A stretch of DNA of 64,000 nucleotides from Patagioenas fasciata (Eukaryota > Chordata > Aves > Columbiformes > Columbidae): the NCBI RefSeq assembly GCF_037038585.1, contig NC_092526.1, positions 34,175,501-34,239,500 of the forward strand. The letters are read 5' to 3'. This document shows, piece after piece, positions 1 to 13,100 of this stretch. Numbering within the stretch: position 1 is the stretch's first letter; each line of letters opens with the position of its first letter. The position numbers and the translations under genes are program-made. A model generated the notes under the pieces. It made no database searches, was not told the DNA's origin, and saw only the letters and a list, made by a program, of their open reading frames with translations.

Positions 1-3000
1 TGTTCCATTGCAGACACTCTTTGAAATGTTTTCCTTTTTCCTGCACACTCTTGAAGGTTATGGTGAGTTTCCTCATTAAAAGTAAGAGGTGATTTCTTAT
101 CAGCTGCCTGGCGTGGTGCAATGTTTGCTTTACATAGCAAGATGGATATTACATTTTAAGTGCTCAAAACTGTGAGAGTGGATAGGAAGACTGGGGCCAA
201 GGGACTGGCATTATTGTGGGGTCGTCTTCCTGCCTTGGTCCCAGCCAAGAACACACACACAAGCTTCTCTAGTCTTCCCCAAAAGAAAAACTATTTTTTA
301 GTAATTCAGTCACACAGGAACCATGGCTAGACTGAGTAACCATTTAGGGTACCCATTTACTTTCCTGAGCAACACAATGAAATCAGCTGTTCTAATGAGG
401 GGAATTGCATCCATCTCTCTTTAAGCATTCCCAAGCTCATTTTCCTTTTCACTCCCATGTGTGTCCCCAGAACATTTCACCACCCAGTGTCACTTTTTCC
501 CCCCAAAGCCAGGTCACTTGAGACAGGGGAGCCTGGCTGGGTGTACTGCCAGTGGACAGGTTTGGCTCCTGTGCTTACCTTCTCAGGAGTTGCTCCCCCT
601 CAACAAGCACCACCAGGACCACAGATCTTCACGATCCTCCACAAGCTCATTCTCTAGAGTTGTTTTTTGCAGGGAGGTGGTGGGAGAGGAGATGACCTGA
701 ACTGTTTTCTGGTTCCTTCCCCTTCCTCCAGCAAACAAACCCCAGACTACATCTGGCAGGGTATGAGCAGAAAGTCCTTGTGAAACAACTCAGACAATGC
801 TGGAGCACACATGGAAAGAAAGCCTGTAGCTGGGTGCAGAAGAGGCATGGAAAATGTAAGTGAAAAGAGCAAAACAGGGAGGGGAAGAAGAAGGAGCCCT
901 CCCATCTTGACTGTTGAAGCTCTGTGTGTTAGCAAAGACTACAGACACCTGTGCCCAGAGAGAGAGGACATGGACAACCACTTCCAGCTCTGGAGGGGAG
1001 GGAGGGTTTGTGGAGCATTTCTGCTCTTCTAGCCCGGCGGACAGTCACAGCACGCCTGATCCCCTGGTGTGCTCATGGTGGGGTGATGACAGTTTTCAGT
1101 GGTACCAGCTGGGTTTTAAATAGCCTCTCGTGGGGCTGCAAGTCAAGAGTATGGGGCCTTCTGCTAAATTTATGGGACTAACATCTCAGGTGTAGACAAG
1201 CTGGAGCGGAAACAGTGAATCTGAAAAAACAATTAGGAGGGGAAATGGGCTGCTCTATCCTTAATTAGGGGGAGCATGAGGATAGTTAGCTCCCCTCTCC
1301 CATGGAGGCAATGGTTACTAACACACATGCTTGCCAGCTCCTCTCTGGGGCTGATGTGCATGGAAAAGAGAGAGTTTTGCTGCATTTTGAAGCTGTCCCA
1401 GCACATTAAGCTCTACTTAAAGGTCCACGCTGGGAAGCACTGGTAGGTTAGGGCAAATAGGCCACCAGTTGACCAGGGCACATTGGACTGAGCTGGGGAT
1501 GGCTGGTCACTCAAGTACCCACCACCACCCAGCATCAGGCAAGCATGGTGGTGCAATGGGAAAAGCTGTAGTTAATAGAGACAATGACTGAACCCTGTTC
1601 CTAGAAATGCAGCAACACACAAGGTCCACATGGTGACGATGCACTGCCTCAATTTCCTGGAGGAGTTCAAACCAGCCCCCAAGTGTTATTTTAGCACAGT
1701 TTCTTGTGTATAAATATTTATAAAATGCTTGCTTCAAATACCCCTTAAAAAAAATTGAATAACCCTCCAAACCCCACTGTTGCTTATTGCATCTTCAGCA
1801 AAGTACTTTCTTAACCTTTCCTATCTTCAGCCTGGGGCTTTTGCTAGCTGAGCAAACCTTTCTCCTCCCCACACCCCAGCCTGCCTGTTCTGCTCCTGCA
1901 GGGATGCAGATGGCTTGCTTTGTGGTTAATGAAGTTACATAGGATGGTAGGAATGTCAGGATTTGAGGGCAAAATGAGATGGAGGGAAGAAAGTAAACTT
2001 TTCAAATTTATAGTCCTACCGTAAGTACTTGGTTTGCACCAACAGGGGTCAATGGGAGCAGGAAAGTTTGTAGATGGTTTACTAAGACACAGCATATTTG
2101 ACTTGAAAGGCTTGAGACTTTGTGCAGGGCTGAAGGCCTGCTCTGGGTGTCCTGGCACGAGAGACCTCCATTTTATCTAATTCTGCCAGCTATCAGCCAG
2201 TTCTGCGCTGGGAGTGGGCTGGACATCATAACAGAAGGGCCATGGGGTGATTCCTTTTTTCCTTGGGTCTGGGCTACCTATGCAGTTGTCCCGACACAGG
2301 AGCAGTACCACACAACCCCAGAAGCACCAAAGGTTCGGCCCTGAGGGCAGCAGAAAAAGCATCTGAAAGGGTCAAGCTCAATGATGAAGGTCCCATGTCT
2401 TGCTGTACGGCTGGAGAGTGCCACAGTGAGGAGAGACCTTTTGGGAAGCTTTCAGGATGTGGAAACAGCATTACTTATGTGATGCCAATCCTCGTTTTCC
2501 TCCTGGTTGGTTACCATCCCTGGCTGAAGACTCTGGTTCTTCCCAAAGTGACCACACTCCTAGCTCATCCAGGGCAGCAGGGTTACAGCCTATGGCCAGT
2601 GAGACTCAATACAAACTGAATAAGCCCATTTTTAAATTCATCTTATTACTTGGGATAACATAACTCATTTTATGTCCATAGCATTTGCCTTCTTTTGTTC
2701 CTAAAATCGTCTGGTTAGCAAATCCCAAGATAGAGCTGTCAGTCTGCCCCCGGCCATCTCTGCTGCTGCACATGAATGGGGACAGACTCATTTTGAAGTG
2801 TTCCTGGGGTAAGGGCGACCTACTTTCATGGCTGCGGTACAGTTCATTACAAATTCCTAATGATCTCATTGTTCCATTAAATGAAGGTTGCCACCTGTCC
2901 CGAAGACTTTAGATCAAGCTGGGATTAACATATCTGCTGACCCATTTCCCTCTTTTGTAGGACACAGCTCCATGATCAATAGGGTTTTTTTTTTCAGACC

Positions 3001-3300
3001 ATCCAGGGTTGAACTTTAGCAGTGATGTGGTGCTGTGTCCCATTAGCAGGGGATGTTGAGCAGCAGGGCTTCTGCTGGTGCTGGGCACTGCTGAAAATCC
3101 TGCTCAGCTGATTTTGGCATCAGTTTCCACCTGCCTAGATCCCACCAGAAAAAAAAAGTCAAACCTTGTAAAAAATTTGCTATAGGAAAAAAAAAGTTGG
3201 AAATCGCCAAGGTTGCATCTAGGGCAAATGAAATGCTTCCAATTTAAGAGAAAGTCTATAAGAGACTCTACCAAGGACCTGGGGGTTGCCCGCAATTTTG
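1..3300. other. Unique non-coding DNA, no gene seen
   Basis: No recognisable gene, RNA or transposon was seen. Open frames here are at most about 118 codons, overlap on both strands and show no domain, as expected of chance frames. The only simple sequence is a short AC run near 249-260 and a T run near 2985-2994. Confidence 0.7.
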
Positions 3301-3326
3301 CTTTGGGCAGTCATCCCTGCTGCAAC

Positions 3327-3405
3327 ACAGGGCGTTTTGAAAATATGGACCCAATTTGAAATCACCATGCTTTGAAATCAGGTCCATCTTTTCAAAACAC
3401 CCTGT
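3327..3405. mobile_element. 79-bp near-perfect palindrome, MITE-like or hairpin
   Basis: Two arms, 3327-3364 and 3368-3405, are inverted copies separated by a 3-base loop. By hand, 32 of 38 positions are Watson-Crick pairs, and the outer 25 bp match at 23. If the minus strand were transcribed, three of the six mismatches (at 3333, 3352 and 3353) would become G-U wobbles, giving 35 of 38 paired. The termini read CAGGG and CCCTG. The right end abuts TA and the left end CA, which could be a decayed TA target duplication of the Tc1/mariner type. Size and shape resemble palindromic mariner MITEs such as mammalian MADE1 (about 80 bp), but the sequence is not MADE1. A hairpin-RNA precursor is the alternative. 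The structure is certain; the family is not. Confidence 0.6.
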
Positions 3406-5280
3406 ATTAACGTAACAAAAAAGCCGGGGTTTGCACCCAGCAGCCATTCTGGCTTGCAGACCCTTGCAGGGATGCTTGTTCAGACAGTGCATCCTGGTGC
3501 AGGCAACCGCTGGTTCCCTCCTTGCCCCTGCCAAGGACAGGGCCCAAAAGAACTGGAGGCGGCAGGTTGGAAGCACAAGCCGTGCAGCATGAAGAATAAA
3601 ACAAATAAATAAAGAAAGAAAGGAATAAATTCCCATGGACAGGCTCAGTGAGCACATTGCAGCCAAATGACCTCAAGTGCACTGCTTTCTTCTCTCGCTT
3701 GAGGAAGGCAGAAATACAGCTGCGTTTTTCATAAATAGGAACACCCTAGCTTGATGTTTTTTAAAGCTGTCTAGACAGTAGAGCAAGACCTTATTTCAAG
3801 TCACATAATCACTTTCCCATTTTTCTTTGCAGCAGAGGACGTTTTCCAAGATTAGATAGAAGCTGGTGGAGCAACACGTTATTAACCTTGGGTGTGCCTC
3901 CCTGCTTTAGGCTCTCCTTGTCCAAGCTGGAGGTGCCGTTCTGTCTGATCACGTCTCCCCTTTGTTCATGCCTTGCCCCTTGACAGAAAAGCTGCTTCTT
4001 TCACTGGCTCGCAAAAGTGAGATATAATTACACACGGGTTGCAGACAACTGGGAACACAGAGGGTGCTGCTGTAAACTGCTGGCTCCCTTTGGCAGGAAG
4101 CAAATATTTTGTACTTCCCAACATGGCACTGATGCCTCCACCTGAAAATAGTATCAGAGGAAAAGAAAATTTAAAACTTTGTACTGACCTCCACCAGGCC
4201 AGTATTCCCCAGGCTGTTGGAAGGAGGTGGCCAAAGCTGCTAAATGTGAGAGATTTGCTGGGAAAAGATGCTCTCAGCAGAGACACATCCCTCAGCATAC
4301 CTGGCTTCCCACAGTCTGCACCTTCCAGAACTGACCATTCCTGGACATTTTTCTGTACATTTCTCAAGCCTTTTTGCTCTTCTAAGACTGCAGCCCATTC
4401 CCATGCAGAAAATAAGGCAAATAAAATACTCATGTGCCATTTGATTGCAGCACGTGGCCTGACCCAGCAGCAACGGCTCATCCCCACCGCCTGGGGATAA
4501 GGGGATGATGTGAAGATGTTGCATCAGGCACCTTTGCTGCAGAAGCAGTTCCTCTAGGACCAAGGACGAGGCTTTCTGAGTGTGAATGGCATGATACGGG
4601 TGTGCAATTAGTATCCTGTACCTGACATGGACCATTTTTACTGCAGTGATGTGCAGTGATCTGTGCTCAGGTTACCCGGGGGAAGCAGATTCCAGCTTGG
4701 CTTGTTATGTTGAATTAAGTCAGCAAAAGCTGAAGACAAATAGACCATTGCAAATGAGATTATTTCAGTTTAAAGAGCCAGGCTAAGAGGTTTGCTGCCT
4801 CACCAGAGAAGCACCAGGTCAGTAGGATAGAAAGTTGAGCAGTTTTGGAGGAAGCAAGGAGGTGTTTATAGCTGAAGCGAAAGACTAGTTGCTTGCTTGG
4901 TGTTACAAGAGCGATGTTGACTCTTTTCCTGAGCACTGCGTATGTAGGGTCACCCATCAAGACTAAAGCATATGGACTGGGAGAAGAGGAATGGCCTCCA
5001 TTAAATTAAATCCCACTTCTCTACAGGATTGCCAGATCTCCCCGTGGCTGTTAAAGTGATTATCCATGCACAGTAGCAAGCCTGGGCAGGGATCTCTCTT
5101 TTTTTTGCTTGCTTAGCATTTTGCTTTAGAGGATGCAGAACCTCACTTTGGGAATAATTTCAGCTTGAGAGTATCCGGTATTTCTCTGCTCCCTAAAGTA
5201 AGCAGTTAAAATCATCCAAGGGAGCTGCCTTGCCTTACACAAATTCTCTACTGCTATGCAAAAAGTGAATACATGAGCTG
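3406..5280. other. Unique non-coding DNA, no gene seen
   Basis: The largest open frames lie opposite each other (minus 3966-4487, 173 codons; plus 4039-4500, 153 codons). Both carry ordinary non-coding composition with no domain, so neither is called a gene. No repeat family was recognised. Confidence 0.65.
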
Positions 5281-5470
5281 CCTGTTATTAATGCTTCACT
5301 TCACAATTTACATATCAAGTGCTTTAATGAATTGTTTTCAGTATCATTGTCCCTACCATGAATAAACTTAAAAGTAATGGATTTGTAATTAATTAAATTT
5401 TAATTACAATAGTTTATCATTTTATTATTTGCAATTATTACCACAAAGGTAATAAAAATCGCAGGATGTC
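5281..5470. promoter_or_regulatory. AT-rich homeodomain-motif block with palindrome
   Basis: This 190-bp AT-rich, non-tandem stretch contains several TAAT/ATTA cores. At 5383-5409 there is an exact inverted repeat: TTGTAATTAA, a 7-base spacer, then TTAATTACAA. TAATTA is the core bound by many homeodomain proteins, so a regulatory element is plausible. AT-rich DNA makes such motifs often by chance, and conservation could not be checked. Confidence 0.3.
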
Positions 5471-8400
5471 ACAACTGAATACAAATCCCTAATCAGAAGC
5501 AATCAACTCGCACTGTAACCTTGAACAAGGGTGATATTTTATTAATGCACCAACTCTGGGGCCTGAGCCACTGCCTTGCCCTGGTGTCCTCAGTGGGCTG
5601 CATGGTGTTTTGGGTGATCCTGGTGGGACCCTCTTGCCTCAAACCTTGGGCAGCCCTGGTCATTCGTCCCCTTTGAATCTTTCTCCACAAGTTGGACAGC
5701 CAACTAAAGATGCCTTTGCCCACCTTCTATGTGTTCCCCTTGAAGACACTGATTTACTAAAGCAGTTATCTATCGTAATTCTTGTTTAATTATTAGCTAC
5801 TGTTTCTTCCAGGTCCCCTGGATGAATTTTTCACTTGTATCAAGTTTAAAACTTTGCATTAAATCCTAATTTGTGCATCGTATTCTTCTAATATTAAATT
5901 TTTAAATAAATTTTTTTAGTATTGTGAAAGGTCATTCCTAAACAACTCCAGTACTCTGCCTCTGACTTGGCGACCCCTGCAGCAGAAGTTTCTTTGCTCT
6001 GAAGCATGAAGGATAAAAGGAGAAGGGTTAAATTACATCTGTGCTTGCTGCTGCTGCTGTCCCCATGACTATTTTCAGGACTCACAATGCTCATGTTCAC
6101 ATGCAGTTAACTCTTCCCACTTGAGGGAACAAGATGTGTGTTTCCTCATCCCTGCATCTTGATAGGCTCCAATCATACCCATGACTCCCTGGCATATTTC
6201 CTTTGGCTTATCCCACTATCTTAAAAAAACATGTTTTAGAGCAGTTTTCCACTGGCCAGTCTCAAGATGTCTTCAAAAGGCATGAGAACTGGACCCAGAG
6301 TAGCAATTAGGTTGTAATTAAGCAGAGACTTTCCCAGTGAATGCCCCCAAGGGGCTATATCTGTGATGTGGGAGGGGGTCTTCAGGTTGGCTTGTCCCAT
6401 CCTGCTAAATTTATCTCTTCTCACCATCCTTTGACAATCTTTTCCACAGTCCAAGCCCTCAGTCGGGTTTGTTCTTTGAAGTCCATTAACTGGTTGGGAA
6501 GGAGTAATTCCACTTTTAGCTTTGTTTCCTAGGCAAAGCCTATGCACATCTGCCTGTCTTCCCTTAATCATTACTGAATGTATCGGCTAACTTCACACAA
6601 AACTGAACAGAAGGAGAGAGGTCTTATTGCCATCCTGTGCCTACAGCTCACACAAAAAACAGGCAGCTGGGAAGAGGCAAGAGAAACCCATTTGATGTCC
6701 CCAAATCAGCAGGTGACTTTCACTACGCTTGAGAAACCCAGCACACGTACGGGCTCCAGGCAGACCGCACGCCTCCCAGCCGTCATATTTCAAATGCAAA
6801 ACATCTCTGCTGCTTCTGGTTGGGAACTCAGCCACCACTTCATAAATCAACAGCCCTGCTATCGCCTTTGCTTTGCCCGCAGACGGTTTGACGTGAAACA
6901 ATGCTGTCCTGGAGGCGTCAGCTTCCTTGTGTTATCTAAGTGGAAGGCCAGTATCAGAGACACACTTTATCTACTGGGATGGTGGTATTTTCAAGCTCCT
7001 CACCTCAAACTTAAATCCCTTGCATGACACCTTGAGAGATCTAAAGTGTCTCCATTTTTAAGCTGTGGTACAACAGCATTTTCAAAAAGCTTAAGATCTC
7101 TTATATCTCAGCACCTCCATCTTAGAGAGGTTTGGAGATATGTTCAGCTTCAGGCATGCAATCTTTCAATTGCCTTAGCATGAGCTGAGCCTTGAACATG
7201 TACATAAAACCTGCAGGATTAGGGGCTAAACTTATGTGAAGGGTAGAAAATAAGCCACCATAGTCCTGGGGTATTTGCATTTCTTGTAAACACACTTGCA
7301 AAAACACTTAGCAAATGAATGTTAATTGTTCTGCAGAAATCCCACCCTGTTCAAAGAAGTGGAAAATAAAGCCCTGGGTAGATGTTGCCAGTTTTTCTTT
7401 TGATCCCCCCCAAATAAAATTCAGGTGATCTCATCTCACATTGATCAGCAGAGACTGAGTAACAAAATAAAAAGGAAATTACTTAATCTTAAATTTCTAT
7501 TAACTGATGTTAAGCAATAAAACCAAAAAAGCTGCATTCGACAGCAAAAATTCATCTGATGAGCCCACGAATGCCAGAACAAGCTGGGCATGGCTAGAAC
7601 TGTCAAAGGCATGTAACTGCAAACCTTTAAACCAATTTAAGTGCCTTCAGTTGGGTTGGTGAGACAATTACATCCTGAACAAACATTTACATGAAAAAGG
7701 CTGCGGGCCTCCAGTTTTGTTGCTTTTCCAGCCCAAGGCTGGCTGAGCTGGGAGTATTTTACACACACTGCAGCTGCTGGGGTAGCAGAAATAGATAAAA
7801 CTTGACAATTTAACACAGCATACACCAAACAAAGAGACAGACCTTTGAACTTCAGCCTTAGGGCCGCAAGGATACTGAGCCCAAGCTTAACTCAGAGCTG
7901 TGCTCTGGCTTTTAGATTTGCCCCCACCATTGCATCTGCTCTCAGTGAGGTGAAATACAGCAGAGATGCTGATTGAGAGGCCAGGAGCAGGAACAGATTT
8001 GAGAATTATCCTTACTTGAGGCAAAAAGCAGAAGGAGCCCCAAAAAGTAAGTGCATCTCTTAGGATTCAGGGGTTGTCATGATGATTCAGAAACCCTCAC
8101 TCCAGAAACTCGTTTAACTCCAGCCCTTTTGCAGTGGTTTCAGGCATTGTTTCCGCAGAGCAAAGTAATTATGTTGTACAAAACCAAACTGAAATGATTA
8201 TCATAAGCCGAGGCATAAGCAAGAACAAGGAGTCACTTTGGGGAGAGTTCAGGCATTAACAGCTGAACTTGGTTTGACCTACTGACTGCATGGACTGGTG
8301 ACTCTCAAAGCAGCCGAGGACGAGCATCCCTCTGGGTCTTTTTTTCTCAAACCTTCCTACAAGCTGTCCTCAATTTTTTAAAGCCTTCCTTGGTGAAGGT

Positions 8401-8480
8401 GAATTCTGCCTGCCTTTTGCCTTGCCCAGCAGCCCCACGTCAGAAGTTCTTAAGACGGGAGGGAAACCTCTTCTTCCCTC
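5471..8480. other. Unique non-coding DNA, no gene seen
   Basis: No transposon was recognised. A (CTG) run of about four copies lies near 6046-6059. The 149-codon plus-strand frame at 6578-7027 has no recognisable domain, and much of it is also open on the minus strand, so it is treated as chance. Confidence 0.65.
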
Positions 8481-8830
8481 ATTTTTGCAGGGCTTTCCGT
8501 GCTTGTAATACATTAGCTAATCCATTGTTCAAGCCATAACCTTGGCTTTTGTTGTGGAACAAACAGGAACTGGGGTGGCTTGACAGCTCTGCTGCTTTCT
8601 TCTCTCCAGATTTAGACTTTCATAAATGGCCCTGTCAAAGCTACGCCTCGCAATAACACAATGCTAATTGTTTGCGGTATGGATTAATGATACCGTGTTA
8701 AAGCCACTTGGCAGGGATAAGGTTTGACTTTTTGTGTTCGGATGAGCAGCAGCGCGGATGCTCCAGCAGAAAGAGTATCACCTGGCTTGTCTCCATATCT
8801 GGCCACCAGCGCTTCCGTAAGCCAACGTCT
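8481..8830. promoter_or_regulatory. Candidate conserved non-coding element (enhancer-like)
   Basis: Unique sequence with several retained CpGs and a dense set of developmental factor cores within about 65 bp: ACAATG (SOX-like) at 8658-8663, CTAATTG (homeodomain) at 8664-8670, GGATTA (OTX/bicoid-like) at 8681-8686, an E-box CACTTG at 8705-8710 and GATAAG (GATA) at 8716-8721. All forward frames across 8600-8760 are short. The appearance matches deeply conserved vertebrate enhancers, but this is inferred from motif density alone. Confidence 0.35.
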
Positions 8831-10090
8831 CTGTGGTTGAGTGCATAGAATCATCTCAGGGCACCCTGGAAAATTTTCTCCTTCCTGAGATAAACCTTCT
8901 GTTTCAGACCTTCTTCTTCATATGGAAATACTCATCAAGTTCCCTGAAATATAAACAAACAGGAAATTCTTTATAAGCCACTAAAATAGAGTAAAAATCC
9001 TCACTAGATTGACACAAAGGTAAACAAAATGTAGGCTATGTTGAAAAATATACTGCAGATCTCACCAAATTACTCACTTTTTAAAAGTAAAATAGATTAA
9101 GCTCTCCTTATTTTGCTCCTCACTGTTTCAATGAAAAGTACTGCCAAACTTTGTGGCATTTTCAAGAAAGGGACCCATATGACCATCTGTTCTTATTTTT
9201 TTAAACCAAGTTTTGTGCTCATTCCTGTTCTGTAACATCTTTGGTTTACCACCTATGTCATTCAGTTTTCAGACAGAAAAAGGCAAAAAGAGAAGCCATA
9301 AGCACGTAACCCTCTCCTGCCGAGGGAAGATATGACCGGGAGGGGTTGCACAACAGCAGATGGAGGAGATGGACCAGCCACAGAGCCGGGAGGGGTCTGG
9401 GGATCCTCCCACTCCTCATGTCCCATTAAGTCCCTCAGCACTAAACACTTCGAACGCATGGTGGTCGTGCTGTGAGGTCTGGACAGATTCATGCAATGAG
9501 GACTCCTCTGAGGGTTAGTAAATACAGAGCAACTATGAGACCCAGAGCAGATGTTTTTTGTGGGATAATGCCTTAAAATCAACATCACCCCTTCAAGGTC
9601 ATCCCCACAGGTCCTACCAACCTTGGAAGGGGTAGCATGGACTGAGGCTGGGTGTTTCTGAGAGTCACCGTAATCCCACAAAGACTCTCTTCTTTCTTTC
9701 TTTCAAGTCTCCTCTGCCGAAACTACGTGAGGCTTTCACCTATTTTTGGCAGGGAAATTCGAAGATCTCTGCAGGTTCCCTCGTGCCGTGCTGAGAGAGG
9801 GGAGCGATGACTGATTGGTCTAGGTTTCTCCCATCAAGAACACCAAAGGAGGTACTGAAAGTATCCATCTTCTGGAAGAAGGTTAATTACAGAAGCTCAG
9901 CTTGCACACAGGGGTCCCACCAGTCAACACAAGATAAGCAGCCTTGGGAGTATAAATTATTGCAGATGATAAGGCAAAATTTCCCCTTAAAGAGCTTTGT
10001 ACATATGTTCCTAAGATTGACTCCAGAGATGCCCCTGTCATCGGATGTCAAACAAGAAGCTACAAAAATTACAGTAAATCAATTTATTGG
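8831..10090. other. Unique non-coding DNA, no gene seen
   Basis: No recognisable gene or repeat was seen. The isolated CATAGAATCAT near 8846 recalls a CR1 tail, but the flanks do not match CR1. A 139-codon minus frame at 9262-9681 has no domain. Confidence 0.65.
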
Positions 10091-10127
10091 GTTTTTTGTT
10101 TGCTTGTTTGTTTGTTTGTTTGTTTTT
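10091..10127. repeat. (TTTG)n microsatellite
   Basis: A T-rich run leads into about six TTTG units with one interruption (TTGC). It is short and suited to length polymorphism, with no sign that it is the tail of a retroposon. Confidence 0.9.
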
Positions 10128-13100
10128 GTAAGCATATGAGACTTTTCCTTTGTTTAGATTAACTGAACAATTTCAGATCCTAACAAGATGTGACTAGATG
10201 ACGGGACCTGGGAAACAGAACTGATGGGCGTCATCCATCACAGCAGGTGGTAAGAGCTCCACCACTCCATCATGTTTGCAGAAATGGGGACTGATTTTAG
10301 CCCTAGAAATAAGATAAATCACTGGCACCAATTGCTACAATTTTTGTTGTGACTATCTCTTCTGCAAGCAGTGTATAAACAGGAAACTATGGCCAAATGG
10401 CAGGGAACTGACCCAATACTGGTGAATACTGATAGAAATCAGGTCATATTGACATCCTTTGTTTATTCACTGCTTTGTTAACACTGTTTATCCTTAGTGT
10501 CTTGGCCACATATTTGGAAGAACTCCCATTTTGCCACCCACCTGCCACTCTTTTGTCCCTCTCAAACTGTACTACTGCAAACCCCCTGCCTCTCACCATC
10601 ACCAGTAGCAGCTCCTTCAGACCCAGACCTAAGGGGACGTGCTTTTGGAGTACAAACCAAATTACTCCACTCTTCCAGGAAGTTTTCTTTCTGATGCCTA
10701 GGAGCTTGCTGTTAGCTTTTGCCTGCAAGCAGGAATTTCTCTCCTACCAAGGAGCCAAATCTATTCTAAGCGACCAACCTGCTAAATTGCAGCCCAGCAC
10801 AGGACAAATCTGCAGCCTAACTGTGCATCAAAGAGTAGCCTACATTTGTCTGTTGATCTCTACCTGGTAGTTTATTCTAAGCCTGAATTCATCCTACTGC
10901 AATGAGGAGTTTAAATGCATTATAGATTTCTTCTAACATTATCGACATGCCAACATCTGCACTATTGCAAACACTCATTCACAGTGTTCTGTATTTTACA
11001 GCAGCAGCTCATCTGTCCCTAAATGTTCTCTTCCTCCCCACTCCAGATATACCGGAAATATCAAGGTAGCATTCCCACCATCAGCTCAGGGACATCAGAA
11101 ATAGATGACACAAGAAGACTCCTGAATTCCTGCATTCATGTTTGAGGGATCTCTTTACCCAGTTGAGTCCATAGCAGGTCACAGGCTTCTGCTGTCGGCT
11201 CCTTCTTTGACGTACCCTTGGCCTTGGAGGAGGAAGGCTATTGCAAAAGCCAAAGCTTTTGAGCTGAGAGGAGAAAAAGATTTTGAGTCTAAACTCTTAT
11301 TATACCACCCTCGTTTTTACCAGCTAAGGAGCTCCTCCTCCACTCCCGCATTTCTTCTGTATCACATTAGCTCTTAGTCTTTGCAAGCATTTTTAAGTAC
11401 TACTTCTATCAAGGAAGGTTTTATTATCCACACAACACGAGGAGTTTAAGGTTTACTGTGGGTTAGCTGCAGGTTGAATTCCTCCCTGCAAAGCAGCCCA
11501 TGTCCTCTGCATTTACCATGAGTTAACCAGGCTTGGCCCTGGGGATCTGCCCTCTGCAGATGTGCAATGTGTTGCACATTGGCACCCAAAGACGTGGATT
11601 GCATGAGGAGGACATACACCTGATTATTGATTGGGGTCACAGAGCCCAGCTCCAAAGCAGAGAGTTTGGCACTAAACAGCTCAATGCCTCAGGGGTCATA
11701 GGATGAGGAAGGGGATGAAGGATGAAGTTTCCCCAATATATGACACTGGGAGATTAACTGGCCACAGAATGATACTATGAATACCTTGCAGGACTTTATG
11801 GTGGGTTTTTAAAACATAAAGAAATATGAAGAACCAGCAAAGTTTGGAAAATAAACACTAAGACCTCTACACTTCAGCATTCAAAAATAAATATGCCACG
11901 TCAGGCTTGAGGACTTAACAACATGTGAAATACCTTACTGGTCCTCGCCAGCACAAGGCTCACCTGGTCCAGTGCTCGGTCTCCCACAGCAATAGAAGCT
12001 GGTTTGGGTGGTCTGTGAGCTCTGTTTCTCTCCGCTGCCCTTCCCCTCGGATGCCTCTGGCAGCCCCAGCTCCCACCTGAATCCACCGAGGAAGCAATGT
12101 TGCCCCATTCGCTTTTCCCACTGCCACCACAATTTTGCAAACCTCCATCATCCCCTCCAGCCTGAGCAGCCCCAGCATTTCAGCCCCTCCTGGAAGGGCT
12201 CTGTCCCTTCTGCAGTTTCAGCTGCCCTTCCTTGTCCTTGCTGTACTTCCACTGTCTTCCTCAAAAAACTCCACCATTATTGTAACCCTGAGTTGACATA
12301 TTTTGGGGTAGTGTCTTTCAGTTCTCATGGACAACCACACACAGTTAAAAATCTTACAGCTGTCCAGAGCAGCCAGATGTTACTGCTGCAAGTTTCCTCA
12401 GGCCCGTGTTCCTTTGGGGTAAGGGGAAAACTCTGGCTTGAGCTGCAGCCATAGAAGGGTCTGCTAAAGATCTAGGGTGGGTTCGGTTCTGTGCTCCTTC
12501 AAGGCTGTGCTGGCAAGAGCAGCTCTGCAGATGCTGTGGTATTCCCAGCTGCACCAGTGCTAACTGGGAAGCCAGGCTTAATGAGGCTGTGTCCAGTCTC
12601 CATTCTGAGCACCCTGGAAGGTTAAGGAGGTCGATGCCACCATGCGGGGCAGGGTTTCATCCTGTCCTCAATTTGCCTGTGGGATCCAAAAGGAATTTTT
12701 TCCTATTTCTCTGCCAGGCAGGAAAAGAGAAAACAAAATACTTTGTTGTTGTTTATACTGGACAGGATTAAAGTTTTCAATATTTGTTATATTTAGATGT
12801 CTCTCAGACCCAGATTCAGGGAAACATTACACATGATTCTTGCTCTGTTTACCCTTCACTCCATTCCCTTGCTTTCATCATTTTTCCAGTTTATTCCTCT
12901 TCCAATTTAGGTTGTGTTTCCCAAGGACCATGGCATAACCCCATTTTTCCCAGGGAAAACAGCACCTCTCAGCAGCAGCAACCAGTTTTGTAGCTCCAAC
13001 CAGACCATCTCAGTCCTGTCTAAAGTGCAGTGTATCCTCATGGCAGAAGTTTTATTGCCAGCAATCAGCCAGGCAGAGATGGGGCAAATCACTCTTTCCT

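Noticed and set aside
1640..1670. CTGCCTCAATTTCCTGGAGG, faintly MIR-like
   Set aside because: Too short, and neighbouring MIR segments are absent.
3966..4500. Overlapping 173-codon minus and 153-codon plus open frames
   Set aside because: Both strands open over the same bases, no domain, no splice or start context; consistent with chance.
6578..7027. 149-codon plus frame
   Set aside because: No domain or family resemblance, and much of the segment (6641-6901) is also open on the minus strand.
8846..8856. CATAGAATCAT, like a CR1 tail unit
   Set aside because: Flanking sequence does not follow CR1 on either strand.
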